NCBI GenBank assembly: GCA_965207985.1
Contig: CBDBND010000027.1
Span: 1 to 64,000 of the forward strand
From: CBDBND01 sp965207985
Lineage (GTDB): Bacteria > Pseudomonadota > Alphaproteobacteria > Rhodospirillales > Rhodospirillaceae
DNA: 64,000 nucleotides
Reading direction: 5' to 3'
Part shown: one piece after another, positions 37,453-45,485 of the stretch
Layout of the letters: each line of letters opens with the position of its first letter
Position numbering within the stretch: the stretch's first letter is position 1
Made by a program: the position numbers and the translations under genes
The notes under the pieces: model-generated
The model's input: only the letters and a program-made list of their open reading frames with translations
Told to the model about the DNA's origin: nothing
Databases searched by the model: none

Positions 37453-39186
37453 CTATCGATGCCCGGCATGGGGATCGATCACGCTGCCCGCTTCATCGTT
37501 GTCCAACGTCATGCCTTGCATGGGATCGGGCCATGCGATGGCTTCTGCCCCAGCTTCGCCATAGGGGTTTCGCGGTCGCTGGCTTTGCTGAATCCAGAGG
37601 CGACCCGTGTCATCTTCCTTAAACAAGGTCACTCCCGCATCACGGTAACGGATCGGAGCGCCTGTCAGGAGCCAGGGTTCAAGAGCGTCGACAAGGCGTG
37701 CAAGTTGTGTCTGCAGTTCTGGGCCCTGTCGCGCTTCTTTAGCGGCAATGAGCGCGGCTTCGGCTCCTTCTAGGATGGGAACCAACTGCGTTTCGGAGAA
37801 GCGCGCGCGCAAGCTTTCGCCGAGTGCAAGGGCCGGATCGACGAAAAACGGATCGATCCGGTAGCGTTCGGTCAACGCTTCGTGGAAATACAGCGCCATA
37901 TCGGTGAAATGATCAATCTCGGCGAGAGTTGCCCCGTCAATTGGAAGAGTCCACAACGGCGCATCCCGGCCGAAATCTGCGGGGCCTGACAATTTGGCAA
38001 AACTCTCTCTCAGATTCATCTCGCTATCGAGTAAGAACTGACCGCTGGCGACGATTTGGTTGCCGGGCTCTAGACCTGAAAGGATTTCAGTGCGGCCATC
38101 CGCGTTGATGCCGGTCTCAACCGCCCGGCCGGTGAAGCGGCCTTCACCCAATGAAATAATGACATGGGTGCCTCGGCTGTCTCGTAACACCGCTTCAGTA
38201 GGCACTGAAAGACGGGCCGTACCACCGAGGTTCATTACAATGTCAGCATAGGCGCCAGGGAGAAGTGCTCCGGAGGTGTTATCGACTTCAATGCGAAGCT
38301 GCACCGTGCGCGTGCGCGGGTCGATGGTCGGATAGATGTAATCCACAATACCGTCGGCCGGGGCCTGCGGTGCGCTTGGAAAATCAAGTTGGACCGGCAT
38401 GCCGGTCTCGATCAGTGGTAAATCGGTCTCCGGCACCGACGCCATCACCCATACGCTTGAATAGGATTGCAGCTGCATGATTGGCGTCCCTGGGTTGATA
38501 TAGTCACCCTCGCGAACATTGAGTTCTTCAACAATACCACCTGCTTCAGCGAAAACAGGTGTTCGCTCGATGGCGCTACGGTTCTGGGTCAGTCGATCTA
38601 TGACAGAGGTCTGCATGCCAAGCGAACGCAAACGCTGTCGAACAGCGGCGATACGGTCCTCATTGCCGATTTCGAGAGCGTTCAGGAAATCGCGTTGAGC
38701 GGCGATGAGATCCGGGCTGTAAACTTGATATAAAAGTGCTCCGGGACCGACGCTGTCGCCACGGGCACGAACACTTAGGTCCTCGATCCAGCCCTCTACC
38801 CGCGAAACGGAAACAGTTTCCAGGCGTTGGTTCGGCTCGACGATCCCGAACGCCTGCAGGCTTTTGCCCATTTCAACTTCAACGGCCGGAACACTGCGGA
38901 TGCCCATGGTCTGTATCATTTCCGCTGCGACACTGATTCCGACGCCGTTGTCTTGCAACGCTCCGCCGGCGACGGGAACAAGGTCCATGCCACAGACGGG
39001 GCAGGTACCGTTTGGGTCACTGGAAATGTAGTGGGGATGCATCGGACAGGTGTATTGGGCTGCCTCAGCTTCCATCGTTTCTTGGGCTTGCGCGATGGAA
39101 ACGCCGCCTTGTACGGGAGGCGTCAAGTATGGCTGTGCGCTCAGAGTTATCGCTGCAATCTGGAGAAAGAGAAGTTGTTTTTTCAT
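37453..39186 (-). CDS. cusB: Efflux periplasmic adaptor, CusB type, with N-terminal metal-binding domain, 577 aa
   Basis: Signal peptide 1-33. A heavy-metal-binding domain YTCPMHPHYISSDPNG plus GTCPVCGMDLVPV follows at about 46-72 (the CPMHP / CPVCGM pattern of CusB-like adaptors). Then come the HlyD hairpin and barrel (RVEGWIEDLSVRARGDSVGP, VEELNVREGDYINPGTPIMQ). The C-terminal extension after about residue 400 is longer than in E. coli CusB and may be helical. Its start overlaps the TolC-type gene by 4 bp (ATGA), so translation is coupled. Confidence 0.93.
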   Translation of the reverse strand: MKKQLLFLQIAAITLSAQPYLTPPVQGGVSIAQAQETMEAEAAQYTCPMHPHYISSDPNGTCPVCGMDLVPVAGGALQDNGVGISVAAEMIQTMGIRSVPAVEVEMGKSLQAFGIVEPNQRLETVSVSRVEGWIEDLSVRARGDSVGPGALLYQVYSPDLIAAQRDFLNALEIGNEDRIAAVRQRLRSLGMQTSVIDRLTQNRSAIERTPVFAEAGGIVEELNVREGDYINPGTPIMQLQSYSSVWVMASVPETDLPLIETGMPVQLDFPSAPQAPADGIVDYIYPTIDPRTRTVQLRIEVDNTSGALLPGAYADIVMNLGGTARLSVPTEAVLRDSRGTHVIISLGEGRFTGRAVETGINADGRTEILSGLEPGNQIVASGQFLLDSEMNLRESFAKLSGPADFGRDAPLWTLPIDGATLAEIDHFTDMALYFHEALTERYRIDPFFVDPALALGESLRARFSETQLVPILEGAEAALIAAKEARQGPELQTQLARLVDALEPWLLTGAPIRYRDAGVTLFKEDDTGRLWIQQSQRPRNPYGEAGAEAIAWPDPMQGMTLDNDEAGSVIDPHAGHR

Positions 39187-40532
39187 GGCGAAACCTGCAA
39201 CGCATTAAGGCTGGCGATAGCGGTTGCCATTCGCGCTTCCTCGCCCGCAATATCCGAAAGAAGTTTAAGAATGGCGATCTCGGCATCAATGATCGGTGCG
39301 TAGTCGCCAGCCCCTGATTCAAAAGTGCTGCGCTGGGACTCAATCTCATCTTCGATCGCGGTAATATTGGACCTTAGTGCAGAAATGTTGTCCCGAGCGG
39401 CTTTCCAGGCTGCGTCTTGAATCTGATACTGAGCGGCCGCGCGCTTGGCGGCCGCCTGGAAGCGCATCTCGGCACTGGCATATTCAGCCCGCGCGGCTCT
39501 GAGCTTGGGCGTCTGGCTACTTTCAGCCCAAAGTGGAACCGTAAAGGTCAGTCCAGCTGAGACCCAGTCAGTCCCGGCAAAGTTACGCCCTAATTCTCTT
39601 TGCTGATACGTGACTTGCGCTCCCCAGTTTGGGCGCCACCCGGCTTCCGCACGATCTATCCCGTATTCAGCCACTCTTATCGCTGCATCGGCAATGCGAA
39701 CTAGATGGAAGTCTTTCGCTTTTCCGGACCAGTCCCTTGGAGTGAGTTCAGGTGGCGCGATCTGCGTATCGATGCCGATGAGATTGATGAGCTGGGCTGA
39801 AATTTCCGCATCAGCGCGATCTAGATCGATAAGAGTTCGGGTAACAACAGTTCGCTCGGCTTCGATTTCGGCTAGGCGATAAACGGCTGGACGACCTGCA
39901 TCGATTTCAGCCTTCACGACATTGGCGAGCTCGTCATATTTTGCATTGCGTTCTTGGGCCAGCCTGCGCTGGCCGTTAACGGTTGCTTTGCGGTGAAGCA
40001 GACTGATCAACCCTGCTTCCAGTTGTGCGCGCTGTGCTTCGCGAGTCAATGCAGTTTGCGCAGCCAGCGCGTGCTGTTCGCCGGCGCTGGCCTGCCGACC
40101 AGCTCGGTTGGGGAAATCCTGGCGGACGCCCACGGCTTTATGGGTCGGCAAGAAATCGGTGAAGGATGGTTCGAGAAGCGGAAAATTGTTTATGCCCAAT
40201 GACACGACAGGATCCGGTAAAGCCGTCGCAGCGACACCGCGTTCTTCACTGGCCTGAGCCTGGTACTCTAAGGCAGTAAGACTTGGATACATTTCGAGCC
40301 GCGCGACCAAGTCCTCGAAGCTCTGGGCGAGCGCCAGCCTCGGGCCAGCCAATCCGACCACAAAGCAAGTAAGCACAAGAAGTCTTACAATTTTATGTAA
40401 AGACAGAGCTTTTAGCCCGATCAAAGGATTCGGGGATTCTGTCTGTTTGAAGATCTGCAAACACATACCGAGCACTCTGCACAAGACAAAGAGCCACCTT
40501 ATAGGCGGCGTGCGACAAGCGTGATTGCTCAC
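39183..40532 (-). CDS. cusC: TolC/CusC-family outer-membrane efflux protein, 449 aa
   Basis: Signal-like hydrophobic segment at about 45-70; the ATG at 40532 may be upstream of the true start, because the leader is long (the region near residue 42 has further candidate starts). Mature part has the long helices typical of outer-membrane efflux channels (SFEDLVARLEMYPSLTALEY, LTREAQRAQLEAGLISLLHR, SALRSNITAIEDEIESQRST). First structural gene of the pump. Confidence 0.88.
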   Translation of the reverse strand: MSNHACRTPPIRWLFVLCRVLGMCLQIFKQTESPNPLIGLKALSLHKIVRLLVLTCFVVGLAGPRLALAQSFEDLVARLEMYPSLTALEYQAQASEERGVAATALPDPVVSLGINNFPLLEPSFTDFLPTHKAVGVRQDFPNRAGRQASAGEQHALAAQTALTREAQRAQLEAGLISLLHRKATVNGQRRLAQERNAKYDELANVVKAEIDAGRPAVYRLAEIEAERTVVTRTLIDLDRADAEISAQLINLIGIDTQIAPPELTPRDWSGKAKDFHLVRIADAAIRVAEYGIDRAEAGWRPNWGAQVTYQQRELGRNFAGTDWVSAGLTFTVPLWAESSQTPKLRAARAEYASAEMRFQAAAKRAAAQYQIQDAAWKAARDNISALRSNITAIEDEIESQRSTFESGAGDYAPIIDAEIAILKLLSDIAGEEARMATAIASLNALQVSP

Positions 40533-40547
40533 GCCCAGCAGAGTGAC

Positions 40548-40934
40548 TTAGAGACGGAGGCGCTGCGTGATAAGGTACAGATTCGTACCGGGTGGACCTC
40601 GATCCAGGTTCGTAACAGCCAAGCGGATCGGTCTAAATCCAGAGTAGGGGTGTGCGCTTTGTGCTAAGGGTAACGCCTTCAGTACAGGTGGTGACGTCCG
40701 ATCGAAGGTATGGTTTGTCAGATGCTCAAGGCTTCCCGAGACACAGTGGGAAGCGCAATCTGTTGGGCTGCGGTCAGATTCTGTTGGTTGTTCATGACCG
40801 TGACAGGGCATTTCTGACATGTCAGCACTGGTTGCCGGTGCGGCAAAGCTAACTTGTACGGACAACACAAGTGACGCCAACAAAAAGAAGGCGGTGAAAA
40901 CGCTGACAGTCTTTCTAGTCGCCAAAAACGACAT
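40548..40934 (-). CDS. Small exported His/Cys protein, copper-operon type, 128 aa
   Basis: Signal peptide 1-31. The mature part begins ATSADMSEMPCHGHEQ and has TDCASHCVSGSLEH, a Met/His/Cys-rich region, and ends GTNLYLITQRLRL. Proteins of this design (DUF2946-like) occur at the head of copper efflux operons in proteobacteria and probably bind copper in the periplasm. It is the promoter-proximal gene, 15 bp before the TolC-type gene. Confidence 0.7.
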   Translation of the reverse strand: MSFLATRKTVSVFTAFFLLASLVLSVQVSFAAPATSADMSEMPCHGHEQPTESDRSPTDCASHCVSGSLEHLTNHTFDRTSPPVLKALPLAQSAHPYSGFRPIRLAVTNLDRGPPGTNLYLITQRLRL

Positions 40935-41094
40935 GTCGTGCCCTGGATCTCACTTTGTATTGAGTCTCTGAAAGATTTCTTGCCGCAACTTTCCCAGGAG
41001 TCAATTGTTTGCCACTATATCTAGGATAGCATTGAGAGGCAATTCCTTTCATGGTGAAGCCTGATCATCAAGTTTTTCCCCGTCGGAGGGACGT

Positions 41095-41271
41095 ATGTCC
41101 AATGTAAACGTTTTGAAGCGGCGTCACATCATGGGTGCCGCGGCTCTTTCTGCGTTCGGCTCTTTCGCGTCAGTTAAATCAGAAGCCAAAACAAATGCGA
41201 AAATCGACTTTGCAGACACAGAGCTAAGGACATCGTGCCAATGTCAAGCTAAGAAGGTCGTCGGGCAATGA
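41095..41271 (+). pseudogene. Tat-signal protein stub divergent from copper operon
   Basis: ATG 41095, preceded by GGAGGGACGT, encodes VLKRRHIMGAAALSAFGSFA, a twin-arginine-like signal, then SVKSEAKTNAKIDFADTE and a 12-residue tail to TGA at 41271. IS6 DNA follows within 25 bp, so the mature protein is lost. The position opposite the efflux operon fits a copper-induced secreted oxidase or cupredoxin, but that is inference. Confidence 0.55.
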
Positions 41272-41292
41272 ATGGGTATGGCGCCATTATTG

Positions 41293-41481
41293 GGCATTGT
41301 CAGACTAACTGGCCCGGAGCGGAAGAAGCCATGATACAGGATTTTCAGGCGGCAAGTTGACGCCACTCGGCCAGAGCAGCGTCTCGGTCTTGTTTGAAAA
41401 TATCGCGACGGTTGAGATGACGTTGGTGGTTGAAGTGGTTGTAGATCAAGGCGTGGACAGAGGTAAATGTCTGCAGGGATC
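41293..41481 (-). mobile_element. IS6-family right-end fragment
   Basis: Terminus GGCATTGTCAGACTAA at 41293 and, on the minus strand, the transposase C-terminus HALIYNHFNHQRHLNRRDIF, KQDRDAALAEWRQLAA, stopping at 41345. The rest of the element is missing beyond about 41481, which is followed by ~240 bp with no recognised gene. Confidence 0.9.
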
Positions 41482-41724
41482 TGGGACAATTGGCTTATAT
41501 TAGATTGCCTACACCTACGTAACATACTGATTGATTTATGATATTCCAGTTTTCTCCGCACAGCTAAGCCTTCCCAGGTTTTCAGCCGTAAGCATATCGT
41601 AAGAGGATTCATTCAAACCCCAGCGCATTGCTGCGCACGTTTGTCGGTTTTTGTTCGGCCATCCGAGGTAAGCGGGGATGTATCCGTTTTTGTTCGGTCA
41701 CGGGGTGACGGAGGCGGATAATGT

Positions 41725-42002
41725 CACCGGTTCCCGGGGTCGGCCATATCTTCGCCGACGGCGCTTACGCCGGCCCTAAGCTGGCCGGGGCGCTGAAGAA
41801 GATCGGCGACTGGGCGCTGGAGATCGTCAGGCGCAACGACAAGGCGGACGGCTTCGTTGCGCTGCCGCGCCGTTGGGTGGTCGAACGCACCTTCGCATGG
41901 TTCGGGCGCAGCCGCCGCCTTGCGAAGGACTTCGAGGCGACCGTCGAGAGCGCCCTTGCCTGGCTCCTGATCGCCAGCATCCAAGTCTTCATCCGTAGAC
42001 TA
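41725..42002 (+). mobile_element. IS5-family transposase, C-terminal fragment (type C)
   Basis: Encodes GVGHIFADGAYAGPKLAGAL, KKIGDWALEIVRRNDKADGF, RRWVVERTFAWFGRSRRLA and AWLLIASIQVFIRR. Nearly identical to the C-terminus of the copy at 50927-51600. Directly abuts the terminus of a type A IS5 copy at 42003. Confidence 0.92.
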
Positions 42003-42540
42003 GGATCTGTTGACATTTAGTGGATTCCCAATGTCGCGGAAAAGTGATTCAAGCCTCCTTTTGCAAGGAGTGTTTGATGAAGTCAGAGCGTTTTGTGATC
42101 ACGGACAATGTTTGGGAGAAAATTTGGCGTCATCTACCGGGCAAGGCGACGGACCGTGGCGTGACGGCGGCGGACAACCGCCTGTTTTTGGAGGCGGTTT
42201 TGTGGCGGGTGCGCGCAGGGTCGCCGTGGCGCGCTCTGCCCCCGGCGTTCGGCAATTGGAACAGCGTCTTCCAGCGCTTTCGCCGATGGGCGAAGAAGGG
42301 TGTCTTCGAGCGGCTGTTCGAGGAGTTGTCGGCGGAACCGGATTTCGAATATGCCCTCATCGACGCCACCATCGTCAGCGTTCACCAGAAGGCGAGCGGC
42401 GCAAAAGGGGGACTCAAAATCAGGCCATCGGCCGATCACGGGGCGGATTGACCACCAAGATCATCGCCCTGGTCGACGCACTGGGGTGTCTGGTCCGCTT
42501 CGTGCTGCTCCCTGGCCAGCGCCACGACATGATGGGCGTC
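42003..42540 (+). mobile_element. IS5-family (IS427-type A) element, left part
   Basis: Starts with the terminus TAGGATCTGTTGACATTTAG. First frame from 42077, after AAGGAGTG, encodes KSERFVITDNVWEKIWRHLP to HQKASGAKGGLKIRPSADHG (42451). The -1 frame continues TQNQAIGRSRGGLTTKIIAL to CLVRFVLLPGQRHDMMGVQ, where it is cut at 42540. Slippery run AAAAGGGGG near 42406 is the likely frameshift site. The right half is lost. Confidence 0.92.
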
Positions 42541-42730
42541 CAAGCTCGGCCGCCACCGCCTTGTTGCCCACACCGTCCGCGCAGCGCAGGATCATGCGGC
42601 ACCGATCCGCCATCGAGCGTGCAATCCGGTGTCGCCGAACCTGACCCTCCAGAAACGACCGTTCCTCGTCGCTCAGCACCAGCACCGCCAAGGGGCGTCC
42701 CATACCGCGTGGCATCGTGATGACCTCCAT
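42541..42730 (-). mobile_element. IS630-like transposase N-terminal fragment
   Basis: Minus-strand frame from ATG 42730: GRPLAVLVLSDEERSFLEGQ, VRRHRIARSMADRCRMILR and GNKAVAAELG, the N-terminal helix-turn-helix of the IS630 subgroup that starts with LSDEER. The catalytic part is missing at the junction with IS5. A different element from the IS630 copies at 32551 and 58617. Confidence 0.8.
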
Positions 42731-42783
42731 GCTCACACCCGCACGGACACAATACAATGATGCCTACTTCAGTTCCAGGTGAC

Positions 42784-42904
42784 TAGGTCATGGGATGTCC
42801 GGCGGCCATGCGTTCCAGAACGTCCTTGAGATAAGCGTAAGGCTCGACGCCGTTGAGCTTGGCGGTGGTGATGAGTGAGTAGACGACGGCCCAGCGGTGA
42901 CCGC
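42784..42904 (-). mobile_element. IS66-family TnpC, C-terminal scrap
   Basis: On the minus strand: HRWAVVYSLITTAKLNGVEP then YAYLKDVLERMAAGHPMT and a stop, the C-terminal tail of IS66 transposases (YTLIETAKLNGV-P-AYL-DVL). Only about 40 residues remain. Confidence 0.85.
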
Positions 42905-43064
42905 GGCATTGTCAGACTAAATTTGTTAGTCTAGTGAGGTGAGTTTTCGCCGTTCCGAGCCGCGCCTTGCTTGGTCAATCCCATGCGAACTAATAGTTTA
43001 GTGCCTAAACCCAGGGAACAAGGGCCCAAGAGAGTTAACCCTAACCAGTTAGTCTGACAATGCC
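42905..43064. mobile_element. 160-bp MITE-like element with IS6 termini
   Basis: Bounded by GGCATTGTCAGACTAA at 42905 and the exact inverse TTAGTCTGACAATGCC at 43064, the same termini as the IS6 copies here. The ~130 bp inside show no transposase similarity and no coding frame. It could be mobilised by the IS6 transposase. No clear 8-bp target duplication. Confidence 0.85.
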
Positions 43065-43181
43065 GTTACGTGAAAGGGATTGCGGATCGGCAGGCATTAT
43101 GCAGGTATCCAACCACGTTGGATGAACGCAAACACGCCGGGTTCGTTCCTGAGCAGCCCGAAGACGCGGGTGGTCCGCACG

Positions 43182-43203
43182 GCCCGCCAGCCGAAAGGCG
43201 GGC
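43182..43203. promoter_or_regulatory. GC hairpin upstream of the APC permease
   Basis: GCCCGCC, loop AGCCGAAA, GGCGGGC: a perfect 7-bp stem 70 bp before the permease start, without a T-run. May be a leader structure or a weak terminator of an earlier, lost gene. Confidence 0.35.
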
Positions 43204-43273
43204 GCCTGTGTCACGGGTGATCTAACGGCGCGGGGACAGAGTCGCGAAAACACGGAAGAAGAGGCGAAAGACT

Positions 43274-44626
43274 ATGGACCAGGCTGGCGAACCACTCGAA
43301 CCGGCCGGCGGCGAACCGACGCTCCGGCGCAGCATCAGCCTTTGGCAGATGACGCTTTACGGTGCCGGGGGCATGCTGGGCGCCGGTATTTACGGCCTGA
43401 TCGGGCAAGTCGCCGCTGAGATGGGGTCTGCGATCTGGCTGGCCTTTGCGTTGTCTCTGGTCGCAGCGGGATTGACGGGATTGTCGTACGCCTCGCTTGG
43501 CTCGCGCTATCCGCGTGCAGGCGGCGCCGCCTATATCACGCAGCGCGCCTATCGCCGCAGTCTGTTGACCCACATCGTCGGCCTAACCGTGGCGTGCTCG
43601 GGCTTGACCTCCATTGCCGCCGGCGCCCGCGTGGTGGGCGAGAATCTGCAAGCCCTGGCCGCTCTCGAAGGCTTGCCCACCGGGACGTTGGCGTTCATCT
43701 ACGTTGCCATCGTGGGTGCGATCGCCTATCGCGGCATCCGCGAGTCGATGTGGGCCAATGTCGCCCTTACACTGATGGAAGCGGGAGGGCTACTTCTGGT
43801 TATCGCGGTCAGCCTGCGTTTCTGGGGCTCGGCGAACCTGATGGAGTTTCCGGTGGGCCCTGAAACCGAAGCAGGGCTTCCGCTGGTGTTCCTGGCGCAG
43901 GGAATTGTGCTCACCTTCTACGCTTTCATCGGTTTCGAGGACTCACTCAATGTCGCCGAGGAGTTGAAGAACCCGCGCCGCAACCTGCCGCTCGGCCTGG
44001 TGATGGCCCTTCTTCTGACCGTCGTCATATACATGAGCGTGGCGATCAGCGCCGTCTCGGTCGTGCCGTGGCAGGAGTTGGCTGAGGCCAACGCGCCCCT
44101 GGCCGAAGTCGTGGCGCGTGCCGCGCCCTGGTTTCCGGGGTGGGTGTTCATCGTTATTACCGTGTTCGCGGTCGCCAACACCGGGCTGATCAACTACGTC
44201 ACCGCGTCGCGTCTGCTCTACGGCATGGCGCGCGACGGGCATCTGCCGCCCGTACTCTCGGGAATTCATCCGGTACGGCGCACGCCGCATGTCGCTATCG
44301 TGCTGATCTTCGTGCTGGTCGTGATTCTGATCCTGTCGGGTGACATCTCGGAACTGGCATCGGCGACCGTGTTGCTGCTGCTATTGGTGTTCTTGGTGGT
44401 GAACAGCGCATTGGTCATTCTGAAGATGCGGCCCGACGAACCCCCGGGTGGTTTCGAACTGCCGATCGCGGTGCCTGCGCTCGGCGCCATAGTCTGTGTC
44501 GTGATGTTTGCAACCCGCGTCGGGGCCGGGGACTGGCGTGCCCCGGTGATTGCCGGCGTTCTGTTGCTCGGGGTGGCCGCGCTGTATTTCATGCTCCGGT
44601 ATCGACGCGCCGCAGACGAGGAATAG
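43274..44626 (+). CDS. APC-superfamily amino acid permease, 450 aa
   Basis: Twelve probable membrane helices, beginning with the family signature SISLWQMTLYGAGGMLGAGI, which lines the substrate site on helix 1. Further marks are GLSYASLGSRYPRAGGAAY (helix 2 to loop), VLTFYAFIGFEDSLNVAEEL, matching the helix-6 FxGFE block, and VTASRLLYGMARDGHLP after helix 8. Full length for amino acid/polyamine/organocation permeases. Proton-coupled uptake or exchange of amino acids or polyamines is expected; substrate unknown. Ribosome site GAAGAAGAGG 9-18 bases upstream. The gene is flanked by IS6-type ends on both sides. Confidence 0.9.
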   Translation: MDQAGEPLEPAGGEPTLRRSISLWQMTLYGAGGMLGAGIYGLIGQVAAEMGSAIWLAFALSLVAAGLTGLSYASLGSRYPRAGGAAYITQRAYRRSLLTHIVGLTVACSGLTSIAAGARVVGENLQALAALEGLPTGTLAFIYVAIVGAIAYRGIRESMWANVALTLMEAGGLLLVIAVSLRFWGSANLMEFPVGPETEAGLPLVFLAQGIVLTFYAFIGFEDSLNVAEELKNPRRNLPLGLVMALLLTVVIYMSVAISAVSVVPWQELAEANAPLAEVVARAAPWFPGWVFIVITVFAVANTGLINYVTASRLLYGMARDGHLPPVLSGIHPVRRTPHVAIVLIFVLVVILILSGDISELASATVLLLLLVFLVVNSALVILKMRPDEPPGGFELPIAVPALGAIVCVVMFATRVGAGDWRAPVIAGVLLLGVAALYFMLRYRRAADEE

Positions 44627-44657
44627 CATCCAGTTCTGCTCGAGCAGCATCTGGGCG

Positions 44658-45463
44658 GGCACTGTCAGACTAAATTGGCTTGAGCCAGGAAGTAAGGTCT
44701 CTTAGCCTCCAGTGATGCAAAATCCCTCCCGTTATTTCAACAGCTCGCCCGAGGTCATTCGCAGCGTTGTGATGCTGTATGTGCGATTTCCACTCTCTCT
44801 GAGACAGATCGAAGACCTCCTCCACGAACGCGGCATTGATATCAGTTATGGAACGGTAAGGTATTGGTGGAACCGCATTGGCCCATTGTTTGCCGCCGAG
44901 GTCCGGAAGAGGTGGATAGACCGGCGCAATTGGTCGAACTGGCGCTGGCATTTTGATGAGGTGTTCGTTCGTATAAGCGGGAAGACACATTATCTATGGC
45001 GTGCCGTTGACCATGAAGGCGAAGTCCTTGAGGTCTATGTCACGAAACGGCGGGATCACAGGGCTGCGCTTGAGTTCCTTAGACGTGCGATGAAGCGTTA
45101 TGGTCGGCCGGCCACGATCGTTACGGACAGGCTAAAGTCATACAGGGCTGCGATGAAGGTGATGGGCAACGAGAGCCGCCAAGAGATCAAGCGTTGGCTC
45201 AACAATAGAGCCGAAAATTCACACCAGCCCTTCCGACGACGGGAAGGGGCGATGGCTCGGTTCAGAGACATCAAGACCCTGCAGAAATTTACCTCTGTCC
45301 ATGCCTCGATCTACAACCACTTCAACCACCAACGTCATCTCAACCGTCGCTATATTTTCAAACAAGCTCGAGCCGCTGCCCTCGTCGAGTGGCAGCAACT
45401 TGCTACCTGAAAGTACCCGAATTGCGGCTTCTTCTACTCAACCCCAGTTAGTCTGACAATGCC
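44658..45463 (+). mobile_element. Complete IS6-family element, 806 bp
   Basis: Termini GGCACTGTCAGACTAA and TTAGTCTGACAATGCC. The single transposase frame (44712-45410, 232 aa) has RNWSNWRWHFDEVFVRISGK (first D), RPATIVTDRLKSYRAAMKVM (second D) and NRAENSHQPFRRREGAMARF (E). It is the only copy in the window that appears intact and could be active on the MITE and fragments. No 8-bp target duplication, which suggests recombination after insertion. Confidence 0.95.
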
Positions 45464-45485
45464 CGCTCAACGCGGCGACCGGGAC

